From contig DATLZB010000098.1 in NCBI GenBank assembly GCA_035574175.1, forward strand, positions 1 through 13,022: a stretch of 13,022 bases of DNA. Direction: 5' to 3'. The position numbers were made by a program, and so were the translations under genes. Below the pieces are notes generated by a model. That model was not told the origin of the DNA. It made no database searches and saw nothing but the letters and a program-made list of their open reading frames with translations. The stretch is from DATLZB01 sp035574175 (GTDB lineage: Bacteria; Pseudomonadota; Alphaproteobacteria; Rhizobiales; Hyphomicrobiaceae). This document shows positions 1 to 8,746 of this stretch, in pieces (within the stretch, counting starts at the first letter, position 1; each line of letters starts with the position of its first letter).

Positions 1-126
1 CCTGTGGTCGCGCTGAGCTTGTTCGGGCGGGGCCTCCTGCGCGTAGAGCGGACGAGCAGCAACGCCCATGAGAGCCGTGACCGCCAGCAAAGCGGCAAGA
101 CCGAGCCAAGCAAAGCTCCGACGCAT
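1..126 (-). CDS. Exported protein of unknown function, N-terminal part only
   Basis: The ATG lies at 126 on the minus strand, preceded by a clear GGAGGA ribosome binding site four bases upstream. The 42 visible codons start with MRRSFAWLGLAALLAV, a basic n-region and hydrophobic core, and end the signal-like segment with ARPLYAQ, a plausible type I signal peptidase site at A-Q or just before. What follows is polar (EAPPEQAQRDHR). The gene runs off the left edge of the window, so the mature protein cannot be identified. It is divergent from the VCBS-repeat gene at 259, with about 130 bp between the two starts. I see a secreted or periplasmic protein and nothing more. Confidence 0.7.
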   Translation of the reverse strand, partial: MRRSFAWLGLAALLAVTALMGVAARPLYAQEAPPEQAQRDHR

Positions 127-258
127 GGTATCCTCCAAACGGCGCGGCATGCGGCTAGCGCCGGTCGATTTCTTCAACCAACAAACCTCGACGAGGGCAA
201 GGCGCACGGGAAGGGTCGAATCCGGTAGGATCGGCCAGCGCTGATGGGAGGGCACGCA

Positions 259-1161
259 ATGCGCAGCGCAGTCGCGGCGGCCGTTGGAGCAATGCTGTGC
301 ATGGCGTGTACGGCGGATGCGGCGTATGCGCAGAATTCCGGCAGGAGCGAGCCCGCCGTCGAAAGCCAGTTGTACGGCCCCTACAAGCGCCCGCGCATCG
401 ACAGTCCGCTGCCCGACGGCAAAGTGGCGCGCGGCAGCCGCAACATCCTGGCCGCTTGGTTTTCCGATCCAACGCCCCGCTACCGCCATTTCGTGCTTGG
501 GTCGGAGCACGAAGCGAGCGCACTGGTGGTGTCCACCTCGGACCGGCGCGTGTATCGGCTGACGCTCGCAGCCGACAGCGTGTTCGAGGACCGCGAGCCG
601 CGCATCGTCGACGTGGACGGCGATGGCAACGACGAGGTGATCGTGGTCAGATCCTACATCAAGAGCGGCGCGGCGCTTGCGGTCGCGGCCGTGCGCGGCC
701 ATGCGCTCGAGATCGTGGCGGAGACGCCGCCGATTGGCATGCCGTTCCGCTGGCTCAACCCGGCGGGGGTCGCCGACTTCGACGGCGACGGGCGCCCCGA
801 CATCGCGCTGGTCAGGATGCCGCACAGTGCGGGCGAACTGCGCATCCTCACCCTGCGAGACGGCAAGCTCGTCGAAATCCAGGCGGTGGATGACGTGTCC
901 AACCACGCCCTCGGATCACGGCACTTGCAACTCTCGGCGATCGCCGACTTCGACGGTGACGGGGTCGCCGACTTGGCGATACCGTCCCGCACGCGCCACG
1001 AGCTTCGCTTTCTATCGTTCAAGGGCGGACGGCTGCGGGAAATTGGCCGTGCGGCCCTACCGGCGGCGGCCTCGGAGGACTTCAGCGTGGTCACCAAAGA
1101 CGGACGCAAGGCCGTGCGGGTCGGTTTCTCCTCGGGACGCTCGATCCTCGTCGCGCCGTGA
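259..1161 (+). CDS. Secreted VCBS/FG-GAP repeat protein
   Basis: This 300-residue protein has an N-terminal signal peptide (basic start, Ala/Val-rich core, AYAQ near residue 25). It carries three Asp-rich FG-GAP/VCBS-type loops: DVDGDGNDE near residue 118, DFDGDGRPD near 173 and DFDGDGVAD near 230. In this family such DxDGDG loops bind calcium within beta-propeller blades. The irregular spacing and the low number of recognisable blades suggest a small or partly degenerate propeller exported to the periplasm or outside. No catalytic motif or membrane anchor is visible. An in-frame ATG at 244 exists, but GGGAGGG at 246-252 is placed correctly for ATG 259, so I chose 259. The function is unknown; a role in binding or adhesion is only inference from the fold. 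Confidence 0.82.
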   Translation: MRSAVAAAVGAMLCMACTADAAYAQNSGRSEPAVESQLYGPYKRPRIDSPLPDGKVARGSRNILAAWFSDPTPRYRHFVLGSEHEASALVVSTSDRRVYRLTLAADSVFEDREPRIVDVDGDGNDEVIVVRSYIKSGAALAVAAVRGHALEIVAETPPIGMPFRWLNPAGVADFDGDGRPDIALVRMPHSAGELRILTLRDGKLVEIQAVDDVSNHALGSRHLQLSAIADFDGDGVADLAIPSRTRHELRFLSFKGGRLREIGRAALPAAASEDFSVVTKDGRKAVRVGFSSGRSILVAP

Positions 1162-1176
1162 CGAGGCGCTAATTTT
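1153..1176 (+). terminator. Possible weak rho-independent terminator after the VCBS gene
   Basis: GCGCC (1153-1157) pairs with GGCGC (1165-1169) around a 7-base loop that contains the stop codon, followed by TAATTTT. The stem is only 5 bp but all G/C, and the T-run is short. It is placed to end transcription of the VCBS gene before the c-di-GMP gene. Confidence 0.35.
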
Positions 1177-1335
1177 CCATAGTGCTGTTAACGACTTATT
1201 TCGCAATCCGCACAATTTTTCTTTACCAATAACGGTTAGCTTCTGCCGGCAAGAGCTAAACGATGAACAACAACCTGCCTTCGATGAAGGACTCCCTGCA
1301 GCCCGCTTTTGATTTTTCGGTTTTCGAGGGTTGGA

Positions 1336-3876
1336 ATGGCCTTATTGCAGAATATCAAGGCGCTCGGGGAACGCGCCATATCATTGCTCCAGGCAAGTTT
1401 TCGGGATGAGCGGCAAACGCTGCCCTTGGCCGGCCGCCTGCAAATCAAGCTCCACGAACATGACGTCTACGGCGAGCGCGCCATCGCAATCGCCCAAGGG
1501 GCTATTGCGTGCTTCGTCCTTGCCCTTCACCTCATCGCGCAAACCGGCGACGGGGTCCGGTTCGCCAATCCCTGGGTCGTCCTCGCGCTGGTTGCTCTGG
1601 CAACGAACTCGCTGCTGCGTTTGCGGCTGGCGAAAGGCCCCGCCGCGCGGCTACCCGAAAGGGCGCTCGCTGTTCTCAACGTTCTCGATGCGGCGATCTT
1701 CCTGGTGCTGATCTGGAACTATCAGTTCGCCTATGGCCATCCGGCCGGGGGTGTGCTCAAGGCGCCATCCTCGAGCCTGCTGTTTGCGCTCGTCGCCATG
1801 CGCGCGCTCAGGTTCGATCCACGCCCGGTCCTGACTGTCGGCGTAACGGCCGTTGCGGGCTGGGCGCTGCTCACGGCGCTCGCCGTCGCACACGACGGCC
1901 CGGGCGCCATCACCCGAAGTTATGCCGATTACCTGGCCTCCCACCGCGTTCTCCTCGGTGCGGAGGTGGAAAGGCTGACGGCGCTGACGGCGCTGATTGC
2001 CTGCCTGGCAGTGGCGACCCACAAGGCACGGCGACTGCTGTCGATGGCGGCGCATGCCGACGATTACGCGGAATCGCTCAGGGCGGCGCAGCGCCATCTG
2101 GAGGAGGCGAACGAGGCCAGGAGGAAGTTCGAGGCCACAGTGGCGGAGCTCGATCGTCACAAGGCCGACCTTTCGGAGCAGATCAAACGCTTCGACGTGG
2201 CGCTCGAGAACATGTCTCAAGGCCTTGCCATGTACGACGCCAACCAGCGGTTGCTCGTGTGCAACAAGAAGTTTGCGCAGCTTTACCGGCTGCCGCCCGA
2301 GTTGATCCAGCCAGGGGTGACGCTGCGCCAGATCGTGGCATACCGTATCGCTAACGGAATCTACGCCGGTGCCAGCCCGGAGGAGTACATGTCCGAGCGG
2401 ACGGCACCGGTGGTCGCCGCCTCCGACACGGTGCACGAGCTCAGCGACGGACGGGCGATCGCCATCGCACGGCGGCCGATGGCGGGCGGCGGGTGGGTCA
2501 CCACACACGAGGACATCACCGAGCGGCGAAGGGCGGAAGCGCGCATCGCCCATATGGCCCGCCACGACGTGCTCACGGATCTGCCCAACCGCGCCTGTCT
2601 CGCAGAAAGGCTCGAGCAGGCGGTCGCCTGCGCCAAGCGCGGCGAGCTGGTGGCGATCCATGTGTTCGACCTCGACCGCTTCAAGTGCGTCAACGACACG
2701 CTCGGACACCTCGCCGGGGACAAGCTGCTGAAGTGCGTCGGAGAGCGGTTGCGCGCCGTGGTGCGAGAGACTGATTCGGTGGCTCGCATCGGCGGCGACG
2801 AGTTCGCCATCGTGCAGGTGGCGCTCAAGGGCCCGGCAGACGCCTCGGTGATGGCGGAGCGCGTGATCGAAACGATCGGCACGCCTTTCGACATCGACGG
2901 CCATCAGGCCAGCGTCGGTGCCAGCGTCGGCATCGCCATCGGCCCTATCGATGGAGACACGAGCGAACAGCTCATGCGCAATGCCGACCTCGCGCTCTAT
3001 CGCGCCAAGAGCGACGGGCGGGGTACCTACAGATTCTTCGAAGCTGCGATGGACGCGCAGATGAGGGCCCGGCGCGCGATGGAGGCCGATCTTCGAAAGG
3101 GGCTAACGAACGGGGAGTTCGTGCTCCATTACCAGCCGCTCGTCGACCTCAACACCAATGAGATCACAGGCTGCGAGGCGCTGATCCGCTGGTTCCATCC
3201 GGAGCGGGGCCTGGTGTCGCCGGCGGAGTTCGTGCCGCTGGCGGAGGAAAACGGCTTCATCGTGGCACTCGGGGAGTGGGTGATCCGACAGGCTTGCCTC
3301 ACCGCTGCGGGCTGGCCCGCCCCCCTCAAAGTCTCGGTCAACCTGTCGCCGGCCCAATTCCGCAACACGCAGCTGGCATCGCTCATCGTGAGTGCACTCG
3401 GCGCGGCCGGGCTTGCGCCGGAGCGCCTCGAACTCGAGATCACCGAATCCGTCCTGCTCGCCAACAGCGAGGCCAATCTCGCGACCCTCACCCAACTTCG
3501 CACACTCGGCGTCAAAATCGCGCTCGATGATTTCGGCTCAGGCTACTCCTCGCTCGCCTACCTGCAGAAATTCCCCTTCGACCGGATCAAGATCGACCGC
3601 TGCTTCGTGCGCGACATCGGTGCCAGCGCCAGCGCCCGCAACATCGTGCGGGCGATGGCGGCGATGGCCAACGGCCTCGGCATGGCGACGACGGCAGAAG
3701 GCGTCGAAACCGAAGAGCAGCGGGCGGCGGTTCTGTCGGAAGGCTGCTCGGAGATGCAGGGCTACCTCATCAGCCGCGCACTGCCTGCCCCAGAGATCGA
3801 GCGGTTGTTCCTCCGGCGGGCTGGGCCGGCAAACTCGCCTTCAGCAGCGACCGGAAAACCGGCTACTGCCGCCTGA
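1336..3876 (+). CDS. Membrane-anchored PAS-GGDEF-EAL c-di-GMP cyclase/phosphodiesterase
   Basis: This 846-residue protein should both make and break cyclic di-GMP at the inner membrane. Six hydrophobic segments (about residues 50-69, 78-96, 112-131, 145-160, 165-185, 213-230) form an N-terminal sensor/anchor. A charged helical linker follows (235-285), then a PAS domain (about 285-400, with ENMSQGLAMYDANQRLLV). The GGDEF domain (about 411-575) keeps an intact GGDEF at 486-490 and an inhibitory-site RxxD (RETD, 477-480) five residues before it. The EAL domain (about 577-830) keeps EALIRW at 614, NLSP, ELEITES, DDFGSGYSS at 731, IKID and AEGVETEEQ. Both activities therefore look possible on sequence alone. 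The start is uncertain: ATG 1336 has GAGGG nearby, and a TTG at 1309 would add nine residues. Which activity dominates cannot be read from sequence. Confidence 0.93.
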   Translation: MALLQNIKALGERAISLLQASFRDERQTLPLAGRLQIKLHEHDVYGERAIAIAQGAIACFVLALHLIAQTGDGVRFANPWVVLALVALATNSLLRLRLAKGPAARLPERALAVLNVLDAAIFLVLIWNYQFAYGHPAGGVLKAPSSSLLFALVAMRALRFDPRPVLTVGVTAVAGWALLTALAVAHDGPGAITRSYADYLASHRVLLGAEVERLTALTALIACLAVATHKARRLLSMAAHADDYAESLRAAQRHLEEANEARRKFEATVAELDRHKADLSEQIKRFDVALENMSQGLAMYDANQRLLVCNKKFAQLYRLPPELIQPGVTLRQIVAYRIANGIYAGASPEEYMSERTAPVVAASDTVHELSDGRAIAIARRPMAGGGWVTTHEDITERRRAEARIAHMARHDVLTDLPNRACLAERLEQAVACAKRGELVAIHVFDLDRFKCVNDTLGHLAGDKLLKCVGERLRAVVRETDSVARIGGDEFAIVQVALKGPADASVMAERVIETIGTPFDIDGHQASVGASVGIAIGPIDGDTSEQLMRNADLALYRAKSDGRGTYRFFEAAMDAQMRARRAMEADLRKGLTNGEFVLHYQPLVDLNTNEITGCEALIRWFHPERGLVSPAEFVPLAEENGFIVALGEWVIRQACLTAAGWPAPLKVSVNLSPAQFRNTQLASLIVSALGAAGLAPERLELEITESVLLANSEANLATLTQLRTLGVKIALDDFGSGYSSLAYLQKFPFDRIKIDRCFVRDIGASASARNIVRAMAAMANGLGMATTAEGVETEEQRAAVLSEGCSEMQGYLISRALPAPEIERLFLRRAGPANSPSAATGKPATAA

Positions 3877-3882
3877 AGCGGC
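3868..3882 (+). terminator. Small GC hairpin at the end of the c-di-GMP gene
   Basis: GCCGC (3868-3872) and GCGGC (3878-3882) flank a 5-base loop CTGAA that spans the stop codon. No T-run follows, so it is at best a weak transcription pause or an mRNA 3'-end stabiliser. Confidence 0.2.
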
Positions 3883-3998
3883 GTGGCGGTGAACGGGAGG
3901 GGTTGCTATCCGCGGCGGCGCGTGCGTGTTAAAGGCTTGAGCCAACATAATGGGCCACGGATGTTCCGGCGGCCCGAGCAGGCGAGCTGCACAACGTC

Positions 3999-4847
3999 AT
4001 GCGACTGCTGTTCCTCGGCGATATCGTAGGCCGGGCCGGCCGTAATGCCGTCATCCAAACGCTGCCGGAGCTGAGGCGCCGCTACCGCCTCGACTTCGTC
4101 ATCGTCAACGGGGAGAATGCCGCCGGAGGTTTCGGCATAACCGAGTCGCTGCTCGAGGAGCTGCTCGAGGCCGGCGCCGACGTGGTCACGCTCGGGAACC
4201 ACGCCTTCGACCAAAAGGAAGCGCTGGTGTTCATCGAGCGGCAACCGCGCCTGCTGCGCCCGCTCAATTTTCCGCCCGGCACGCCCGGTAAAGGCTCAGG
4301 TCTGTTCAAGGCGCGGAACGGTGCCGATGTGCTCGTCATCAACGCTCTCGGTCGAGTGTTCATGACCGAGCTCGACTGCCCGTTCCGCGCGGTGGAGCGA
4401 GAGGTGAGCGCGTGCGGGCTGAAGCAAGGAGCCGATGCGATCGTCGTCGACTTTCACGCGGAGGCCACCAGCGAGAAGCAGGCGCTCGGCTACTTCCTCG
4501 ATGGGCGCATAAGCTGCCTCGTCGGTACCCACACGCATGCACCGACGGCGGACGAGCGCATTCTACCCAAGGGTACCGGCTACATCTCGGACGTCGGCAT
4601 GTGCGGGGACTACGAGTCGATCCTCGGCATGGACAGGAGCGAGCCGCTGAGCCGCTTCCTTACGCGCATTCCGCGCGAGCGCTTCGAGCCGGCGATGGGC
4701 CCAGTGACCATCTCAGGGCTCGCCTTGGAGATCGACGACGCCAGCGGGCTCACCAAGCGGATCAAAGGATTGCGGCTCGGTGGTGTTCTGTCACCGACCG
4801 AGCCGCTCACTTGGGTCGAGGAAGAGACTACTGGCATGTCCGGTTGA
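3999..4847 (+). CDS. YmdB/TIGR00282-family metallophosphoesterase
   Basis: This 282-residue protein matches the usual length of the family of dinuclear-metal phosphoesterases that includes Bacillus YmdB, which hydrolyses 2',3'-cyclic nucleotides. The metal-binding motifs are present in order: GD at residues 7-8, NGEN at 37-40, GNH at 66-68, FHAEATSEK from 152 and GTHTH at 176-180. No signal peptide is seen, so it acts in the cytoplasm. The third motif reads GNHAFD; I recall GNHTWD as commoner in Firmicutes. A CATAAT at 3946-3951 could be a -10 element, but no good -35 matches it. ATG 3999 lacks a strong Shine-Dalgarno sequence, yet the protein begins exactly where the family does (MRLLFLGDIVG). 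It sits 122 bp after the c-di-GMP gene in the same direction. Its substrate in alphaproteobacteria is not known to me. Confidence 0.93.
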   Translation: MRLLFLGDIVGRAGRNAVIQTLPELRRRYRLDFVIVNGENAAGGFGITESLLEELLEAGADVVTLGNHAFDQKEALVFIERQPRLLRPLNFPPGTPGKGSGLFKARNGADVLVINALGRVFMTELDCPFRAVEREVSACGLKQGADAIVVDFHAEATSEKQALGYFLDGRISCLVGTHTHAPTADERILPKGTGYISDVGMCGDYESILGMDRSEPLSRFLTRIPRERFEPAMGPVTISGLALEIDDASGLTKRIKGLRLGGVLSPTEPLTWVEEETTGMSG

Positions 4848-4982
4848 GGGAGGAGGCAAGCCCACCCTCGACCGTTGGTCAGAGGCGCAATCGGCGTCGC
4901 CCGTGGCGCGCCGCGGGTTGGGCAGCTACCCCGGCGCAAGGCGAGGCAAATCACCTCGTGGAGCGACGGTCGGGCGAAATGG

Positions 4983-4998
4983 TTAACAAATGGTTAAC
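4983..4998. promoter_or_regulatory. CtrA-type binding box TTAA-N7-TTAAC
   Basis: The sequence reads TTAA (4983-4986), seven bases CAAATGG, then TTAA (4994-4997) and C. This equals the full alphaproteobacterial CtrA consensus TTAA-N7-TTAA(C). It lies about 113 bp upstream of the hemB start in the 263-bp gap after the YmdB-family gene. That gap is otherwise featureless to me, with no ORF of coding character and no good terminator. The box is also a direct repeat of AAATGGTTAAC. A chance match is unlikely in such GC-rich DNA, but binding is inferred. Confidence 0.55.
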
Positions 4999-5110
4999 GC
5001 CGGGCAACGTCGCTCTCGGCTCACCTCAGCGCGGCCTTGCAATCGGCGCTTGCCAGCGGCGGTCGGCCGGCCGATGTTCGGGCTCGTTCTGAGATCACTT
5101 CCGTTGACCC

Positions 5111-6157
<1,047 letters not shown>

Positions 6158-6287
6158 ACGGCGCCGACGGGAAGGGCGTTGCATCACCAAGCCGGAGCCT
6201 CGGCGAGGGAATGCCTTGCTCGCTGAGCCGGCGGTCCACTATCATCAAGGCTTCAGTCGAGCAGGAGACCCGGTTGGGCGCCCCTGA

Positions 6288-7031
6288 ATGTCCGAGCAGC
6301 ACAAGAATTTTCCCGAGTTCTACGTCACGGCGCCGCAGGCCTGCCCCTACCTTGCCGGGCGCCTGGAACGCAAGCTTTTCACCCATCTTACCCACGACAA
6401 GCCGCCGGCGCTGGTCGACAACCTGCTCAAGGGCGGGTTTCGGCGCAGCCAGAACGTCGCCTACATGCCCTACTGCGAGGGCTGCCAGGCGTGCATCTCG
6501 GTGCGGGTGGTGGTCGACGAGTTCGTGCCCAAGCGCTCGTTTAGGCGTGTCGTGGCCGCAAACGAGGACATCGTCGCCAAGCGCATGGCGCCGCGCCCAA
6601 CCTCGGAACAGTACGGGCTCTTTCGCGACTACATCGATGCGCGGCATGCCGAGGGCGGCATGGCCGACATGACCGTGCTCGACTATGCCATGATGATCGA
6701 GGACTCGATCGTCGACACCTTCGTGACCGAGTATCGAGCGAGGCCCGCCAAGGGCGCCGACCGGCGCGTGGAAGCGTGGCCGCTGGTGGCGGTGGCGCTG
6801 ACAGACCGGCTCTCCGACGGATTGTCGATGGTCTACAGTTTCTACGACGTGACCGCCAAGGGGCGCAGCCTCGGCACCTACATGATCCTCGATCACATCC
6901 AGCACACGCGGCGGCTCGGGCTCTCCTATCTCTACCTCGGCTACTGGATCGCCGGCTCCCCCAAGATGAGCTATAAGACGCGCTTCCGCCCGCAAGAGCA
7001 CCTCGGCCCCAACGGCTGGGTGCGGGCGTAG
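6288..7031 (+). CDS. bpt: Aspartate/glutamate leucyltransferase (N-end rule)
   Basis: Bpt moves leucine from Leu-tRNA to proteins with N-terminal Asp or Glu, marking them for ClpS/ClpAP degradation in the cytoplasm. The 247 residues carry the family signatures: PEFYVTAPQACPYL near the N-terminus, YCEGCQACISVRV around residues 63-75, GRSLGTYMILDHI, and YLGYWIAGSPKMSYKTRF with HLGPNGW near the C-terminus. These distinguish it as a bacterial ATE1/Bpt-type transferase. The start is fixed: an in-frame TGA directly precedes ATG 6288 (TGAATG). The Shine-Dalgarno is weak. It follows hemB after 130 bp in the same direction and converges on the autotransporter gene with only 31 bp between the stops. 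Older annotation would call it arginyl-tRNA-protein transferase. The leucyl specificity is inferred from its close match to the Bpt subfamily. Confidence 0.93.
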   Translation: MSEQHKNFPEFYVTAPQACPYLAGRLERKLFTHLTHDKPPALVDNLLKGGFRRSQNVAYMPYCEGCQACISVRVVVDEFVPKRSFRRVVAANEDIVAKRMAPRPTSEQYGLFRDYIDARHAEGGMADMTVLDYAMMIEDSIVDTFVTEYRARPAKGADRRVEAWPLVAVALTDRLSDGLSMVYSFYDVTAKGRSLGTYMILDHIQHTRRLGLSYLYLGYWIAGSPKMSYKTRFRPQEHLGPNGWVRA

Positions 7032-7062
7032 CAGCACGGCCCTTGCGAGACCGGCCGCCGCG

Positions 7063-8535
7063 CTACTTCAGCGGCATGTTGAGTTGAAAGCGCCCGCTCC
7101 AGGCGTCCGGAGTGCCGGGGCCCGCGTCCTCCACGCCGGCCGTCGCGTTGATGGTCGTGCCGCTCTTGGTGCCGATGGCGAGCCCGGCCTCGGCCTTGAG
7201 TCGCGCGTCGGCACCGCCGCCGAGACTGGGGTCGGCTAGCTCGCCGAGCGCATCGAAGTTCCAGAACACTCCCACCGTGGCGCGCGGTTCGATGAACGTG
7301 TCCCCATCAAGGTGTGTGCGATAAGACACCCGGGGCAACACCTCGACGCGGCCGTGGCCCATGCCCATGCGGTGATCTAGCCCAGCCTGGCGCGGCGTCT
7401 CCTCGAAATAGGTGAGACTGAGGCTCGGCGCGACGCGCCAGGCGCCAAGCTCGCGGGTGCCGGTCAGGCGGCTGCGCAAAAGCTGGCGTTCGGTGGCGAA
7501 CACATGCGAGCCATCGGCGGCCGCTACTTCGTTGTCGGCAAGCCCCCAGGCGGCGCGGGCGTCGAGGAAGACGCCCGGCGAGAGCTGAAGGCTCGCATAG
7601 GGCCCCACCATCCAGCCCGAACCCTCCGCGCTGTAGTGGGCGTGTGGGTCGCTCTCGCTGGTGCGGTCCAACTGGGCGATGGTGCCCACCATGATCTCGG
7701 GACGCAGCCTGAGCTGGCTGCCGAAGTAAACGACGCCGAGGCTGGCGTCGCTCTCAACCCCATCCGGCATAGCGTCATCGAAGTTGCCGTAGCGGCCCTC
7801 AAACCAGAAATCCAGGATGCCCGGGGCAGGCTTGGCCGAATGGGCGGCGGCGATTTCGGCGAGGCTCACAGAGAAGGCAAGTTGGCGGGCTTTGTTCGCC
7901 TCCTCGTCAAACTTGACAACGCCCGGAATTTTGGCGTCGGGCGTCAACAGTCCCGGCTCCTGCCGGCGGAGCCGGGCCCGATCCGGTTCTTCCGCGATCA
8001 GCCGATCGGCGCGCCGGGCTAGGAAGGATGCGTCAGCGGCCGGATCGACGTCGGCCGCGAGCGCTGCCACGCACGTGGCCCCCGCCGCGCCGCCGGAGCC
8101 CTCGACCGACAAGCGAAAGGTGAACGTGCCGCTCTCGGGCGCGGAAAATGAATGGGGAGCGGCACCAGCCGCAAGGTGAGCGGTGCGCAGCGGCGCGCCT
8201 GCCTGACGGCTGGTGATGGTCAGCGCGATTTCCGCCCGACCGCGGTTATAGATGCCAACCGTGTCGCCGGCCCGGAGCTCGAAGCTGCGCGTGAGGGGCG
8301 AGCCCAGCGCCACCTCCACATCGAGTTCGCCGGCATTAATGGCGCTGCAGCCCCGGCTGGCGGAGGCCCATGCCGGCTCCAGGAAAAATGCCTGCTGCGT
8401 GAGGAGAGCGAGCAACACCGGATTAAGGCGGCCAAGGGGCCGCCTCGGCGAGCGTGCGCATGGCATCGGTCGAAGGCCCCCACTTTCCTGCTGGTTTGAA
8501 CGTGCGACCCGGTTGGCCGCAAATCGCGTCAACAT
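7063..8535 (-). CDS. Autotransporter-type outer membrane protein with a short passenger
   Basis: The C-terminal half (about residues 239-490) is made of alternating beta-strands typical of an autotransporter barrel (for example ILDFWFEGRYGNF, FIEPRATVGVFW, AEAGLAIGTKSG) and ends FQLNMPLK. The N-terminal half is a short exported passenger. A signal peptide occupies about residues 24-57 (RRPLGRLNPVLLALL, then EPAWA-SA). A beta-rich segment from 63 to 160 follows, with two cysteines, C63 and C155, that may form a disulfide, and a Pro/Arg-rich linker (160-210). No protease or adhesin motif is visible. The start is uncertain: ATG 8535 lacks a ribosome binding site, while M24 (ATG 8466) places the signal peptide at the N-terminus. 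The gene is divergent from the porin-like gene, and an inverted repeat lies at 8554-8570. The passenger function is unknown. Confidence 0.85.
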   Translation of the reverse strand: MLTRFAANRVARSNQQESGGLRPMPCARSPRRPLGRLNPVLLALLTQQAFFLEPAWASASRGCSAINAGELDVEVALGSPLTRSFELRAGDTVGIYNRGRAEIALTITSRQAGAPLRTAHLAAGAAPHSFSAPESGTFTFRLSVEGSGGAAGATCVAALAADVDPAADASFLARRADRLIAEEPDRARLRRQEPGLLTPDAKIPGVVKFDEEANKARQLAFSVSLAEIAAAHSAKPAPGILDFWFEGRYGNFDDAMPDGVESDASLGVVYFGSQLRLRPEIMVGTIAQLDRTSESDPHAHYSAEGSGWMVGPYASLQLSPGVFLDARAAWGLADNEVAAADGSHVFATERQLLRSRLTGTRELGAWRVAPSLSLTYFEETPRQAGLDHRMGMGHGRVEVLPRVSYRTHLDGDTFIEPRATVGVFWNFDALGELADPSLGGGADARLKAEAGLAIGTKSGTTINATAGVEDAGPGTPDAWSGRFQLNMPLK

Positions 8536-8553
8536 TTTGAACGGCTTATGCTC

Positions 8554-8570
8554 GTCATTTTTCTAATGAC
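8554..8570. promoter_or_regulatory. Perfect inverted repeat in the divergent intergenic region
   Basis: GTCATT (8554-8559) and AATGAC (8565-8570) are perfect inverted copies separated by TTTCT. The 17-bp element lies 19-35 bp upstream of the longer start of the autotransporter gene. It has the size and symmetry of a dimeric repressor operator, or could form a leader hairpin. The rest of the 8536-8746 gap shows nothing else I can name. Confidence 0.35.
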
Positions 8571-8746
8571 CACAGCCACTTAACTCAGGCTCGCCATCGC
8601 AAAATCGCCGCAATGGACAACGATCGATGAGCCGACGCCCGGCGGCGCGATGGCAGGTGCGTTCCTGCTGAACCGAGCGCCCGCGTGGTGTCGAGCGATT
8701 CCGGCGCACAGATCACGGCCAGACCATGAAACGAGGGGACTCAACT

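Noticed and set aside
186..196. CCTCG-A-CGAGG palindrome, with a similar CCTCG-G-CGAGG at 6198-6208
   Set aside because: Two short GC palindromes upstream of unrelated genes are likely by chance at this base composition, and the flanks share nothing.
1188..1202. TTAACGACTTATTTC as a second CtrA box upstream of the c-di-GMP gene
   Set aside because: Only the first half-site matches. The second half reads TTTC instead of TTAA.
1651..2904. Long minus-strand open frame (417 codons) opposite the c-di-GMP gene
   Set aside because: It lies entirely under a gene with intact, recognisable domains. Long antisense frames are expected in GC-rich DNA, and its product matches no family I recognise.
4846..4870. 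GAGGG...CCCTC pairing after the YmdB-family gene as a terminator
   Set aside because: The stem is only 5 bp with a long loop and no T-run follows.
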